The notes beneath the pieces were generated by a model. That model was not told where the DNA came from. It was given only the letters and a program-made list of their open reading frames with translations, and searched no databases. DNA of 64,000 nucleotides from Citrobacter telavivensis (lineage in GTDB: Bacteria > Pseudomonadota > Gammaproteobacteria > Enterobacterales > Enterobacteriaceae), in assembly GCA_009363175.1 (NCBI GenBank), contig CP045205.1, positions 4,836,001-4,900,000 of the forward strand, in the 5' to 3' direction. Below, piece by piece: positions 1-10,126 of this stretch. The translations under genes were made by a program, and so were the position numbers. The stretch's first letter is position 1. The number at the start of each line of letters is the position of its first letter.

Positions 1-1557
1 TTCGCCCAGGCCAAAGGTCGGCTGATTATTGACGGCATTGAGGCGCTGAAGTCTGCCTTCTGGAATTTCTCGTCATTTTCGCTGGAGACCGTTTCGCAGG
101 AGCTGCTTGGGGAAGGCAAATCGATCGATAATCCGTGGGATCGCATGGATGAAATCGACAGGCGTTTTGCCGAGGATAAACCCGCGCTTGCCATGTATAA
201 CCTGAAAGATTGTGAGCTGGTAACGCGAGTCTTTCATAAAACCGAGATCGTACCGTTCCTGTTAGAGCGTTCCACGGTCAACGGATTACCTGTCGATCGC
301 CACGGTGGTTCGGTCGCCGCCTTCGGCCATCTCTATTTTCCGCGTATGCACCGTGCCGGGTACGTCGCGCCGAACCTCGGTGAAATTCCGCCTCACGCCA
401 GCCCCGGCGGTTACGTGATGGATTCACGTCCCGGTTTGTATGATTCCGTGCTGGTGCTGGATTACAAAAGCCTGTACCCCTCGATCATTCGCACCTTTTT
501 GATAGACCCCGTCGGTCTGGTGGAAGGGATGGCGCACCCGGATCCCGAACACAGCACCGAAGGGTTCCTCGACGCCTGGTTCTCGCGGGAAAAACACTGC
601 TTGCCGGAGATCGTGACGAATATCTGGCACGGTCGCGACGACGCCAAGCGGCACGGCAACAAACCGCTTTCTCAGGCGCTGAAGATCATCATGAATGCCT
701 TTTACGGTGTGCTCGGCACGACGGCCTGCCGCTTCTTCGATCCCCGCCTGGCCTCGTCGATCACCATGCGCGGTCACGCGATCATGCGCCAGACCAAAAC
801 GCTCATTGAAGCCCAGGGGTATGACGTGATTTATGGTGATACCGACTCCACCTTCGTCTGGCTGAAACGCGCCCACACGGAAGAGGAAGCGGCGAAAATT
901 GGCCGTGCGCTGGTGGAACACGTCAACGCCTGGTGGACGCAGTCGCTACAAGAGAAAAATCTCACCAGCGCGCTGGAACTGGAATATGAAACGCATTTCT
1001 GCCGCTTTCTGATGCCCACCATCCGCGGGGCGGATACCGGCAGCAAAAAACGCTATGCGGGCCTGATTCAGGAAGGAGAGCGCCAGCGGATGGTGTTTAA
1101 AGGTCTGGAAACCGTGCGCACCGACTGGACGCCGCTGGCGCAACAGTTCCAGCAGGAGTTGTATCTGCGTATTTTTCGTAATGAACCGTATCAGGATTAC
1201 GTTCGCGACACCATTGATCGACTGATGGCAGGTGAACTGGACGATCGCCTGGTCTATCGCAAGCGCCTGCGTCGACCGTTGAGCGAGTACCAGCGCAACG
1301 TCCCACCGCACGTGCGCGCCGCCAGACTGGCTGACGAAGAAAACCTGAAGCGGGGACGTCCGGCGCAGTACCAGAACCGCGGCACTATCCAGTATGTCTG
1401 GACCCTGAACGGCCCGGAGCCAAAGGATTATCAACACTCGCCGCTGGATTACGAACACTATCTGACGCGTCAGCTTCAGCCCGTCGCGGAAGGAATTCTT
1501 CCCTTCATTGATGATAACTTTGCTACACTACTGACAGGCCAATTAGGGTTATTTTGA
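1..1557 (+). CDS. polB: DNA polymerase II, C-terminal 518 residues (5' end outside window)
   Basis: This is the C-terminal two thirds of the family-B DNA polymerase PolB, an SOS-induced enzyme used in replication restart and translesion synthesis. The reading frame is open from base 1, so the start codon and any LexA site lie outside the window. The three polymerase palm motifs are visible: motif A DYKSLYPSII at about 460-489, motif B KIIMNAFYG near 690, and motif C YGDTDST at 832-849, which carries the two catalytic aspartates. The E. coli protein has about 783 residues, so the missing part is the N-terminal and most of the exonuclease domain. The frame ends normally with TGA and rapA follows after 134 bp on the same strand. 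No frameshift was seen. Confidence 0.97.
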   Translation, partial: FAQAKGRLIIDGIEALKSAFWNFSSFSLETVSQELLGEGKSIDNPWDRMDEIDRRFAEDKPALAMYNLKDCELVTRVFHKTEIVPFLLERSTVNGLPVDRHGGSVAAFGHLYFPRMHRAGYVAPNLGEIPPHASPGGYVMDSRPGLYDSVLVLDYKSLYPSIIRTFLIDPVGLVEGMAHPDPEHSTEGFLDAWFSREKHCLPEIVTNIWHGRDDAKRHGNKPLSQALKIIMNAFYGVLGTTACRFFDPRLASSITMRGHAIMRQTKTLIEAQGYDVIYGDTDSTFVWLKRAHTEEEAAKIGRALVEHVNAWWTQSLQEKNLTSALELEYETHFCRFLMPTIRGADTGSKKRYAGLIQEGERQRMVFKGLETVRTDWTPLAQQFQQELYLRIFRNEPYQDYVRDTIDRLMAGELDDRLVYRKRLRRPLSEYQRNVPPHVRAARLADEENLKRGRPAQYQNRGTIQYVWTLNGPEPKDYQHSPLDYEHYLTRQLQPVAEGILPFIDDNFATLLTGQLGLF

Positions 1558-1691
1558 CGCGTGACGAATCCATCGCCATCCATTACCATAGCGCCCTTTC
1601 CATTCCTGGACCCAATTTACCGTTCTGCCATAGCATCTCCCTGGCAGAGGGTGATTATTGCCTGCAATTAAAGAAATAGAGCCGAACAAAT

Positions 1692-4598
1692 ATGCCTTTT
1701 ACACTTGGTCAACGCTGGATCAGCGATACAGAAAGCGAACTGGGACTTGGAACCGTCGTCGCAATGGATGCGCGCACCGTCACTTTACTTTTCCCCTCCA
1801 CTGGTGAAAACCGTCTGTATGCGCGTAGCGACTCCCCCGTGACCCGCGTGATGTTCAACCCTGGCGATACCATTACCAGCCATGAAGGCTGGCAACTGCA
1901 AATCGATGAAGTAAAAGAAGAAAGCGGTTTGCTTGCCTACATTGGTACCCGTCTTGATACCGAAGAAACCGGCGTGACGCTGCGTGAAGTTCTGCTCGAC
2001 AGTAAACTGGCGTTCAGTAAACCACAGGATCGTCTGTTTGCCGGTCAGATTGACCGCATGGACCGGTTTGCGCTGCGCTATCGCGCGCGTAAATTTCAGA
2101 GTGAACAGTACCGTATGCCGTGGAGCGGTCTGCGCGGACAGCGCACCAGTCTGATCCCTCACCAGTTAAACATCGCCCACGACGTGGGGCGTCGTCATGC
2201 GCCGCGCGTGCTGTTGGCGGATGAAGTGGGTCTGGGGAAAACCATTGAAGCCGGGATGATCCTGCACCAACAACTGCTGTCCGGCGCGGCAGAACGCGTG
2301 CTGGTCATTGTGCCGGAAACTTTACAACATCAGTGGCTGGTCGAAATGCTGCGCCGTTTTAACCTGCGTTTCGCCCTGTTTGACGACGAACGCTACGCCG
2401 AAGCACAGCACGATGCGCTGAACCCGTTTGAAACCGAACAGCTGGTTATCTGTTCACTGGATTTCGCCCGCCGCAACAAACAGCGGCTGGAACATCTGTG
2501 TGATGCCGAGTGGGATCTGCTGGTTGTCGATGAAGCCCACCACCTTGTCTGGAGCGAAGAGGCACCGAGCCGCGAGTATCTGGCGATTGAACAACTGGCG
2601 GAACGTGTGCCAGGCGTACTCTTGCTGACCGCCACCCCGGAACAACTGGGTATGGAAAGCCACTTTGCGCGTCTGCGCCTGCTGGATCCCAACCGCTTCC
2701 ACGATTTCGAACAATTTGTTGAAGAGCAGAAAAACTATCGTCCGGTGGCCGACGCCGTCGCTATGCTGCTGGCTGGTAACAAACTCAGCAATGAAGAGCT
2801 CAACATGCTGGGTGAACTGATCGGCGAGCAGGATATAGAGCCGCTGCTGCAAACCGCCAATAGCGACCGTGACGGTGCGCAGAACGCGCGTCAGGAACTG
2901 GTCTCCATGCTGATGGACCGCCACGGCACCAGCCGCGTGCTGTTCCGTAACACCCGTAACGGTGTGAAAGGCTTCCCGAAACGCGAACTGCACACCATTA
3001 AGCTGCCGCTGCCGACGCAGTATCAGACTGCTATTAAAGTGTCCGGCATCATGGGGGCCCGCAAAAACGCCGAGGACAGAGCGCGCGATATGCTCTATCC
3101 GGAACAAATTTATCAGGAATTTGAAGGCGATACCGGCACCTGGTGGAACTTCGACCCGCGCGTTGAGTGGCTGATGGGCTACCTGACCAGCCATCGCTCG
3201 CAGAAAGTGCTGGTGATCTGCGCGAAGGCGACAACCGCCCTGCAACTGGAACAAGTGCTGCGCGAACGTGAAGGTATCCGCGCCGCCGTCTTCCACGAAG
3301 GTATGTCAATTATCGAACGCGACCGCGCCGCCGCCTGGTTTGGCGAAGAGGACAGCGGCGCGCAGGTGCTGTTGTGCTCAGAAATTGGCTCAGAAGGACG
3401 TAACTTCCAGTTTGCCAGCAACCTGGTGATGTTCGACCTGCCGTTTAACCCGGACCTGCTGGAGCAGCGTATTGGCCGCCTCGACCGTATCGGCCAGGCG
3501 CACGATATCCAAATCCATGTCCCATACTTAGAGAAAACCGCCCAGTCGGTGCTGGTTCGCTGGTATCACGAAGGTCTGGACGCGTTCGAACACACCTGCC
3601 CGACCGGTCGCGCCATCTATGACATGGTCTACAGCAACCTGATCAACTATCTGGCGGCGCCCGAAGAGACCGACGGCTTTGATGAACTGCTCAAAACCTG
3701 TCGCGAACAGCATGAAGCGCTGAAGTTACAACTGGAGCAGGGCCGTGACCGCCTGCTGGAGATCCATTCCAACGGCGGCGAAAAGGCGCAACAACTGGCT
3801 GAAAGCATCGAAGAGCAGGATGATGACACTAACCTTATCGCCTTTGCCATGAACCTGTTTGATATCGTGGGGATTAATCAGGACGATCGCGGTGAAAACC
3901 TGATTGTGCTGACCCCGTCCGATCACATGCTGGTCCCGGATTTTCCGGGCCTGCCGGAAGACGGCTGCACCATTACCTTTGAGCGTGACGTGGCGCTGTC
4001 GCGTGAAGATGCCCAGTTTATTACCTGGGAACACCCGCTGATTCGTAACGGTCTGGACCTCATCCTCTCCGGCGATACTGGCAGCAGCACCATTTCGTTG
4101 CTGAAGAACAAAGCCTTGCCGGTTGGAACGCTGCTGCTGGAACTGGTCTATGTCGTTGAGGCGCAGGCGCCGAAACAGCTTCAGCTTAACCGCTTCCTGC
4201 CGCCAACGCCGGTACGCATGCTGCTGGATAAAAACGGCAATAACCTCGCCGCGCAGGTAGAGTTTGAAACCTTCAACCGTCAGCTGAGCGCCGTTAACCG
4301 CCACACCGGCAGCAAGCTGGTCAACGCGGTGCAACAGGATGTACATGCGATTCTGCAACTGGGTGAGGCGCAGGTTGAGAAGTCTGCCCGCGCCCTGATT
4401 GACGCCGCGCGTAATGAAGCGGATGAAAAACTGTCTGGCGAACTGTCGCGCCTGGAAGCGCTGCGCGCCGTCAACCCGAACATACGTGATGACGAACTTG
4501 CGGCAATTGAAAGCAACCGTCAGCAGGTGCTGGAAAGCCTCGATCAGGCGGGATGGCGTCTGGATTCACTGCGTCTCATCGTCGTCACGCATCAGTAA
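1692..4598 (+). CDS. rapA: RNA polymerase-associated ATPase RapA (HepA)
   Basis: SWI2/SNF2-family ATPase of 968 residues, the same length as E. coli RapA. It binds core RNA polymerase and helps recycle it after transcription. Visible parts are N-terminal Tudor-like sheets, helicase motif I (DEVGLGKT, about residues 177-184), motif II DEAH (about residue 280), the SNF2 C-terminal helicase lobe with the motif VI region QRIGRLDRIGQ near residue 600, and a long C-terminal domain. The start was chosen by the MPFTLGQRW N-terminus typical of the family. The 134-bp gap after polB shows no clear terminator. rluA starts 11 bp downstream, so the two are probably cotranscribed. Confidence 0.98.
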   Translation: MPFTLGQRWISDTESELGLGTVVAMDARTVTLLFPSTGENRLYARSDSPVTRVMFNPGDTITSHEGWQLQIDEVKEESGLLAYIGTRLDTEETGVTLREVLLDSKLAFSKPQDRLFAGQIDRMDRFALRYRARKFQSEQYRMPWSGLRGQRTSLIPHQLNIAHDVGRRHAPRVLLADEVGLGKTIEAGMILHQQLLSGAAERVLVIVPETLQHQWLVEMLRRFNLRFALFDDERYAEAQHDALNPFETEQLVICSLDFARRNKQRLEHLCDAEWDLLVVDEAHHLVWSEEAPSREYLAIEQLAERVPGVLLLTATPEQLGMESHFARLRLLDPNRFHDFEQFVEEQKNYRPVADAVAMLLAGNKLSNEELNMLGELIGEQDIEPLLQTANSDRDGAQNARQELVSMLMDRHGTSRVLFRNTRNGVKGFPKRELHTIKLPLPTQYQTAIKVSGIMGARKNAEDRARDMLYPEQIYQEFEGDTGTWWNFDPRVEWLMGYLTSHRSQKVLVICAKATTALQLEQVLREREGIRAAVFHEGMSIIERDRAAAWFGEEDSGAQVLLCSEIGSEGRNFQFASNLVMFDLPFNPDLLEQRIGRLDRIGQAHDIQIHVPYLEKTAQSVLVRWYHEGLDAFEHTCPTGRAIYDMVYSNLINYLAAPEETDGFDELLKTCREQHEALKLQLEQGRDRLLEIHSNGGEKAQQLAESIEEQDDDTNLIAFAMNLFDIVGINQDDRGENLIVLTPSDHMLVPDFPGLPEDGCTITFERDVALSREDAQFITWEHPLIRNGLDLILSGDTGSSTISLLKNKALPVGTLLLELVYVVEAQAPKQLQLNRFLPPTPVRMLLDKNGNNLAAQVEFETFNRQLSAVNRHTGSKLVNAVQQDVHAILQLGEAQVEKSARALIDAARNEADEKLSGELSRLEALRAVNPNIRDDELAAIESNRQQVLESLDQAGWRLDSLRLIVVTHQ

Positions 4599-4609
4599 CG
4601 GAGCCGAAA

Positions 4610-5269
4610 ATGGGGATGGAAAACTACAATCCGCCACAGGATCCCTGGCTGGTGATCCTGTATCAGGATGAGCACATAATGGTAGTCAACAAGCCGAGCG
4701 GCCTGTTATCTGTGCCGGGGCGTCTTGAGGAACATAAAGACAGCGTGATGACGCGTATTCAACGCGACTATCCGCAGGCAGAATCTGTGCATCGTCTGGA
4801 TATGGCGACCAGCGGCGTGATTGTAGTAGCCCTCACCAAAGCGGCAGAGCGGGAGTTGAAGCGTCAGTTTCGCGAGCGTGAGCCGAAAAAACAGTATGTG
4901 GCGCGGGTATGGGGACATCCCGCGCCCGCAGAGGGGCTGGTGGATTTACCGCTGATCTGCGACTGGCCGAATCGCCCGAAGCAGAAAGTGTGTTATGAAA
5001 CCGGTAAAGCGGCGCAGACCGAATATGAAGTGGTGGAGTTTGCGGCAGATAACACTGCGCGAGTCGTGTTGAAGCCCATCACCGGACGTTCGCATCAACT
5101 GCGCGTCCATATGCTGGCGCTAGGTCATCCGATTCTCGGTGACCGCTTTTATGCGCCACCCGACGCGCTGGCGATGGCCCCCCGACTGCAACTGCATGCC
5201 GAGATGCTGACCATCACCCACCCCGCGTACGGCAATAGCATGACGTTTAAAGCGCCGGCAGATTTTTAA
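4610..5269 (+). CDS. rluA: Dual-specificity pseudouridine synthase RluA (23S rRNA U746 / tRNA U32)
   Basis: RluA converts U746 of 23S rRNA and U32 of several tRNAs to pseudouridine. The chosen ATG gives 219 residues starting MGMENYNPP, as in E. coli. An in-frame ATG at 4553 lies inside rapA and is not needed. The signature HRLDMATSG is present with the catalytic aspartate at residue 64, and the C-terminal GRSHQLRVHM motif is intact. It follows rapA by 11 bp on the same strand and is followed by a REP element. Confidence 0.98.
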   Translation: MGMENYNPPQDPWLVILYQDEHIMVVNKPSGLLSVPGRLEEHKDSVMTRIQRDYPQAESVHRLDMATSGVIVVALTKAAERELKRQFREREPKKQYVARVWGHPAPAEGLVDLPLICDWPNRPKQKVCYETGKAAQTEYEVVEFAADNTARVVLKPITGRSHQLRVHMLALGHPILGDRFYAPPDALAMAPRLQLHAEMLTITHPAYGNSMTFKAPADF

Positions 5270-5276
5270 CAATAAT

Positions 5277-5353
5277 GCCTGATGGCGCTACGCTTATCAG
5301 GTCTACGTTTGGGCTTTGTAGGCCGGATAAGACGCGTTGCGTCGCCATCCGGC
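5277..5353. repeat. REP/BIME element between rluA and djlA
   Basis: Two inverted palindromic units, one starting GCCTGATGGCGCTACGCTTA and the other TGTAGGCCGGATAAG...CGCCATCCGGC, form the classic enteric bacterial interspersed mosaic element. It fills the gap between the convergent genes rluA and djlA, the usual extragenic setting, and can form a stable hairpin in either transcript. Confidence 0.92.
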
Positions 5354-5360
5354 AAAACCA

Positions 5361-6176
5361 TTATTTAAAGCCTTTCTGTTCTTTGATCAGCTCGTAAGCC
5401 TTCTGAATTTCCTGCGCTTTTTGCTTCGCCATCTCCATCATTTCGGGCGGCAGACCTTTCGCCACCAGCTTATCCGGATGGTGCTCGCTCATCTGCTTAC
5501 GGTAAGCGCGTTTGATGGTGGTCGCATCGTCAGTGGGTTTAACCCCCAGTACGTTGCAGGCGTCTTCCAGCGTCGGGCCACGCTGCGCCTGCTGCCAGCC
5601 ACCGCCGCCGGACTGCTGCTGATAGCCGCCGCCAAACTGCGCGCCACCCTGCATCATACGCAGGAACTGATCGAACTGAGTACGGGAAATGCCCAGCTCT
5701 TCGGCAATCACATACAGCACTTCACGCTCGTTGGGATGCAGCGATCCGTCGGCAAACGCCGCCTGAATCTGAATTTCGAGAAACATACGAATCAGATCGA
5801 AACGGCCAAAACAGACGCTACGAAACTGGCGCATTTTTTCGCGTAGCGGGTAATTATCTGATTTTCCGATGCGGAACGCATTTTGCGCAGCCGATCGCGA
5901 TTCACCGTGCAAATTCATCCGATCCATCAGTACATTAGCGACATGAATATCTGCTTCAGTGACGCGCCCTTTCGATTTGGTTAAGTGCCCCATCACCTCA
6001 AAGGTGGTGGCAAAAAACAGCGCCTGACGCTCACGCTGGTTGGCAAACCACGCCATTTTTCGGCTGCGGGCCTTATCGAACATGTGGCCGATCAACAGCC
6101 CCAGAACCACGCCCCAAAAGCCGCCGCCCATGAGCAGAGCCATGGCCACGCCAATTATTTTTCCCCAGTACTGCAT
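5361..6176 (-). CDS. djlA: Membrane-anchored DnaJ-like co-chaperone DjlA
   Basis: Type III J-domain protein of 271 residues, the E. coli length. A single hydrophobic segment with a GxxxG-like glycine pattern (about residues 7-30) anchors it in the inner membrane. A TerB-like central domain follows, then a Gly/Gln-rich linker (about 175-195) and a C-terminal J domain with HPD in EHHPDKL (about residues 230-240). It stimulates DnaK and is linked to capsule (Rcs) signalling in E. coli. The start MQYWGKII at 6176 was chosen over an in-frame ATG at 6221 because it matches the family N-terminus. It is divergent from lptD. Confidence 0.97.
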   Translation of the reverse strand: MQYWGKIIGVAMALLMGGGFWGVVLGLLIGHMFDKARSRKMAWFANQRERQALFFATTFEVMGHLTKSKGRVTEADIHVANVLMDRMNLHGESRSAAQNAFRIGKSDNYPLREKMRQFRSVCFGRFDLIRMFLEIQIQAAFADGSLHPNEREVLYVIAEELGISRTQFDQFLRMMQGGAQFGGGYQQQSGGGGWQQAQRGPTLEDACNVLGVKPTDDATTIKRAYRKQMSEHHPDKLVAKGLPPEMMEMAKQKAQEIQKAYELIKEQKGFK

Positions 6177-6431
6177 AGACTCCCCAATTTGTCTCACTCC
6201 CGGTGAGGCCAGGTCCCACAAAACAAGCGGCTTTTTACGATCTTCCGGCTACGGTCAATTGTGGGACATCGCCTATAATTTGCATTATCATACCTGTCAT
6301 TCACAGCCGTGACTAACACCACAGACGCTATAGCGGCAGGATTAACACTAGCGCTACGAACATGAGTAAGTTAGGCTGTGGCGGTTTGTCACGCGCGACG
6401 CTACTGATGATGGAACAATAAAATACAACGT
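6177..6431. promoter_or_regulatory. Divergent djlA/lptD control region
   Basis: This 255-bp gap separates the divergent starts of djlA and lptD. A perfect TATAAT hexamer lies at 6274-6279 reading toward lptD, with no strong -35 at standard spacing. In E. coli lptD is also transcribed from a sigma-E promoter; I could not place a convincing GGAACTT/TCTGA pair by eye. No ORF here looks real. Confidence 0.45.
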
Positions 6432-8786
6432 ATGAAAAAACGTATTCCCACCCTCCTGGCCACCATGATTGCCACAGCCCTTTACAGTCAACAGGGTCTG
6501 GCAGCCAGTCTCGCCTCACAGTGTATGTTAGGCGTGCCAAGCTATGACCGTCCTCTGGTGCAGGGCGAGACAAATGAACTCCCCGTCACAATTAATGCCG
6601 ATCACGCGAAAGGGAATTATCCCGATGACGCGGTGTTTACCGGTAATGTGGACATCATGCAGGGTAACAGTCGACTGCAGGCCGATGAGGTACAGCTTCA
6701 TCAGAAAGAGGCTCAGGGTCAGCCTGAGCCCGTGCGTACCGTCGATGCGCTCGGCAACGTCCATTACGATGACAACCAGGTTATCCTGAAAGGACCGAAG
6801 GGTTGGGCGAACCTGAACACCAAAGATACCAACGTCTGGGAAGGTGACTACCAGATGGTGGGCCGTCAGGGGCGTGGTAAAGCCGACCTGATGAAACAGC
6901 GCGGCGAGAACCGCTATACCATTCTTGAGAACGGGACCTTCACCTCCTGTCTGCCGGGTTCTGATACCTGGAGCGTCGTCGGTAGCGAAGTGATTCACGA
7001 CCGCGAAGAGCAGGTCGCGGAAATCTGGAACGCCCGCTTTAAGCTGGGTCCGGTTCCTGTTTTTTACAGTCCGTATTTGCAGTTGCCGGTGGGGGATAAA
7101 CGCCGCTCCGGTTTCCTGATCCCCAACGCCAAGTATTCGTCGAAGAACTATTTTGAGTTCTATCTGCCGTATTACTGGAACATCGCGCCAAACATGGATG
7201 CGACCCTGACGCCGCACTATATGCACCGTCGTGGCGGGGTGATGTGGGAGAACGAATTCCGTTACCTGAGTCAGGCGGGCGCTGGCCTGATGGAGTTCGA
7301 CTATCTCAATTCCGACCGCGTCTACAGCGATGAGCATCCGAAAGATGACAATTCACGCCGCTGGTTGTTTTACTGGCAGCATTCAGGCGTGATGGACCAG
7401 GTGTGGCGCTTCAACGTCAACTACACCAAGGTGAGCGACCCTAGCTACTTTAACGATTTCGATAACAAGTACGGTTCCAGTACCGACGGTTACGCCACGC
7501 AGAAATTCAGCGTGGGCTACGCGGTGCAGAACTTTGATGCGACGGTCTCTACCAAGCAGTTCCAGGTGTTCGATACGGCAAACAGCAAAAGCTATTCCGC
7601 GCAGCCGCAGTTAGACGTCAACTTCTACCAGAACGATCTGGGTCCGTTTGATACCCGCATTTACGGTCAGGCCGTGCATTTTGTGAATACCAATGACAAC
7701 ATGCCGGAAGCAACGCGTCTGCACCTGGAGCCGACCATCAACCTGCCGCTGTCAAACCAGTGGGGCAGCATCAACACCGAAGCGAAACTGCTGGCGACCC
7801 ACTATCAGCAGACCAATCTGAAATGGTATAACGCCAACTATGCGACAGATCTTGATGATTCCGCCAACCGCGTGATGCCGCAGTTTAAAGTCGACGGTAA
7901 GATGGTCTTTGAACGGGATATGAATATGCTCGCGCCGGGTTACACCCAGACGCTGGAGCCGCGTGCGCAGTACCTGTACGTGCCGTATCGTGACCAGAGC
8001 GGCATTTACAACTACGACTCTTCCCTGCTGCAATCTGACTATACTGGCCTGTTCCGTGACCGCAGCTATGGCGGTCTGGACCGCATTGCTTCCGCTAACC
8101 AGGTCACGACCGGCGTCACATCTCGCGTTTATGATGACGCTGCCGTTGAACGTTTTAACGTTTCTGTTGGTCAAATCTACTATTTCACGGAGTCTCGCAC
8201 CGGCGATGACAATATCCAATGGGAGAACGATAACCAGACAGGTTCATTAGTATGGGCAGGTGACACCTACTGGCGTATTTCGGAACGCTGGGGTCTGCGC
8301 GGCGGCATTCAGTACGACACTCGTCTGGACAGCGTCGCCACCAGCAGCTCCAGTCTTGAATACCGTCGCGATGAAGACCGTCTGGTCCAGTTGAACTACC
8401 GTTACGCCAGTCCGGAGTATATTCAGGCGACATTGCCAGCACGATATTCCACGGCAGAACAGTACAAAAACGGGATCAGCCAGATCGGTACCGTTGCCAG
8501 TTGGCCGATTGCTGATCGCTGGTCCATTGTCGGCGCTTATTATTTTGATACGAATGTGAATAAACCTGCCGACCAAATGTTAGGTGTGCAGTACAACTCC
8601 TGCTGTTATGCAATTCGCGTCGGTTACGAGCGTAAGCTGAACGGTTGGGATAGCGATAAAGAACACGCGGTATATGACAACGTGATTGGCTTTAACATCG
8701 AACTTCGCGGCCTGAGCTCCAACTACGGTCTCGGCACGAGCGAGATGTTGCGTTCCAACATTTTGCCATATCAAAACTCTTTGTGA
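6432..8786 (+). CDS. lptD: LPS-assembly outer-membrane protein LptD (Imp/OstA)
   Basis: LptD is the essential beta-barrel that, with LptE, inserts lipopolysaccharide into the outer leaflet. The 784 residues equal the E. coli length. A signal peptide (MKKRIPTLLAT...QQGLA) is followed by the periplasmic OstA/LptA-like jellyroll (to about residue 200) and the C-terminal barrel. All four cysteines of the disulfide relay are present: C31 (SQCMLG), C173 (TSCLPG) and the adjacent pair near 724-725 (NSCCYA). surA, whose product helps fold LptD, follows after 53 bp on the same strand. Confidence 0.98.
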   Translation: MKKRIPTLLATMIATALYSQQGLAASLASQCMLGVPSYDRPLVQGETNELPVTINADHAKGNYPDDAVFTGNVDIMQGNSRLQADEVQLHQKEAQGQPEPVRTVDALGNVHYDDNQVILKGPKGWANLNTKDTNVWEGDYQMVGRQGRGKADLMKQRGENRYTILENGTFTSCLPGSDTWSVVGSEVIHDREEQVAEIWNARFKLGPVPVFYSPYLQLPVGDKRRSGFLIPNAKYSSKNYFEFYLPYYWNIAPNMDATLTPHYMHRRGGVMWENEFRYLSQAGAGLMEFDYLNSDRVYSDEHPKDDNSRRWLFYWQHSGVMDQVWRFNVNYTKVSDPSYFNDFDNKYGSSTDGYATQKFSVGYAVQNFDATVSTKQFQVFDTANSKSYSAQPQLDVNFYQNDLGPFDTRIYGQAVHFVNTNDNMPEATRLHLEPTINLPLSNQWGSINTEAKLLATHYQQTNLKWYNANYATDLDDSANRVMPQFKVDGKMVFERDMNMLAPGYTQTLEPRAQYLYVPYRDQSGIYNYDSSLLQSDYTGLFRDRSYGGLDRIASANQVTTGVTSRVYDDAAVERFNVSVGQIYYFTESRTGDDNIQWENDNQTGSLVWAGDTYWRISERWGLRGGIQYDTRLDSVATSSSSLEYRRDEDRLVQLNYRYASPEYIQATLPARYSTAEQYKNGISQIGTVASWPIADRWSIVGAYYFDTNVNKPADQMLGVQYNSCCYAIRVGYERKLNGWDSDKEHAVYDNVIGFNIELRGLSSNYGLGTSEMLRSNILPYQNSL

Positions 8787-8839
8787 TCTGATTGATTTAC
8801 CACGTAATCCGCAGTGCGGTTAATTGAAATGGAAAAAGT

Positions 8840-10126
8840 ATGAAGAACTGGAAAACGCTGCTTCTCGGTATCGCCATGATCGCGAATACCAGTTTCGCTG
8901 CCCCGCAGGTAGTCGATAAAGTCGCAGCCGTCGTAAATAACGGTGTCGTACTGGAAAGCGACGTTGATGGCCTGATGCAGTCTGTCAAACTGAACGCCAA
9001 CCAGGCAGGTCAACAACTTCCGGACGACGCTACGCTGCGTCATCAGATCCTGGAACGTCTGATCATGGATCAGATTGTCCTGCAGATGGGTCAGAAGATG
9101 GGCGTAAAAATCTCTGACGAACAGCTTGATCAGGCGATTGCCAATATCGCTAAACAGAACAACATGACGCTGGATCAGATGCGCAGCCGTCTGGCTTATG
9201 ATGGTCTGAGCTACTCAACCTATCGTAATCAGATCCGTAAAGAGATGCTCATCTCTGAAGTGCGTAACAACGAAGTGCGCCGCCGCGTAACGATCCTGCC
9301 GCAGGAAGTCGATGCGCTGGCGCAACAGGTTGGCAATCAAAATGATGCCAGCACGGAGCTGAACCTGAGCCACATCCTGATCCCGCTGCCGGAAAACCCA
9401 ACGTCTGACCAGGTGAACGACGCAGAATCCCAGGCGCGTTCCATTGTTGAGCAAGCCCGTAACGGCAGCGACTTCGGCAAACTGGCGATCACCTATTCTG
9501 CTGACCAGCAGGCGCTGAAAGGCGGCCAGATGGGTTGGGGTCGTATTCAGGAACTGCCGGGCATTTTTGCCCAGGCGCTGAGCACCGCGAAGAAAGGCGA
9601 TATTATTGGCCCGATTCGTTCCGGTGTCGGTTTCCATATCCTGAAAGTGAACGATATGCGCGGCCAGAGCCAGAGCATCTCCGTGACCGAAGTTCACGCT
9701 CGTCATATTCTGCTGAAGCCGTCGCCTATCATGACCGACCAGCAGGCGCGTCTGAAGCTTGAGCAGATCGCAGCGGATATCAAGAGCGGTAAAACCACCT
9801 TTGCTGCCGCAGCGAAAGAGTTCTCTCAGGATCCGGGCTCGGCTAACCAGGGCGGCGATCTGGGCTGGGCTGCTGCGGACATTTTCGATCCGGCATTCCG
9901 CGATGCGTTAACCCGCATGAACAAAGGCCAGATGAGCGCACCGGTGCACTCCTCTTTCGGTTGGCACCTGATCGAACTGCTGGATACGCGTAACGTTGAT
10001 AAAACCGACGCCGCGCAGAAAGATCGTGCTTACCGTATGCTGATGAACAGGAAGTTCTCGGAAGAAGCCGCAACCTGGATGCAGGAACAGCGTGCCAGCG
10101 CTTACGTTAAAATCCTGAGCAATTAA
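8840..10126 (+). CDS. surA: Periplasmic chaperone and peptidyl-prolyl isomerase SurA
   Basis: SurA escorts unfolded outer-membrane proteins, LptD among them, to the BAM complex. The 428 residues equal the E. coli length. A signal peptide ends at about residue 20 (NTSFA). The N-terminal chaperone module runs to about 170, followed by two parvulin domains (about 172-272 and 282-382), the second carrying the active family motifs GDLGW and FGWHLIEL. The stop codon overlaps the pdxA start by one base (TAATG), indicating translational coupling. Confidence 0.98.
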   Translation: MKNWKTLLLGIAMIANTSFAAPQVVDKVAAVVNNGVVLESDVDGLMQSVKLNANQAGQQLPDDATLRHQILERLIMDQIVLQMGQKMGVKISDEQLDQAIANIAKQNNMTLDQMRSRLAYDGLSYSTYRNQIRKEMLISEVRNNEVRRRVTILPQEVDALAQQVGNQNDASTELNLSHILIPLPENPTSDQVNDAESQARSIVEQARNGSDFGKLAITYSADQQALKGGQMGWGRIQELPGIFAQALSTAKKGDIIGPIRSGVGFHILKVNDMRGQSQSISVTEVHARHILLKPSPIMTDQQARLKLEQIAADIKSGKTTFAAAAKEFSQDPGSANQGGDLGWAAADIFDPAFRDALTRMNKGQMSAPVHSSFGWHLIELLDTRNVDKTDAAQKDRAYRMLMNRKFSEEAATWMQEQRASAYVKILSN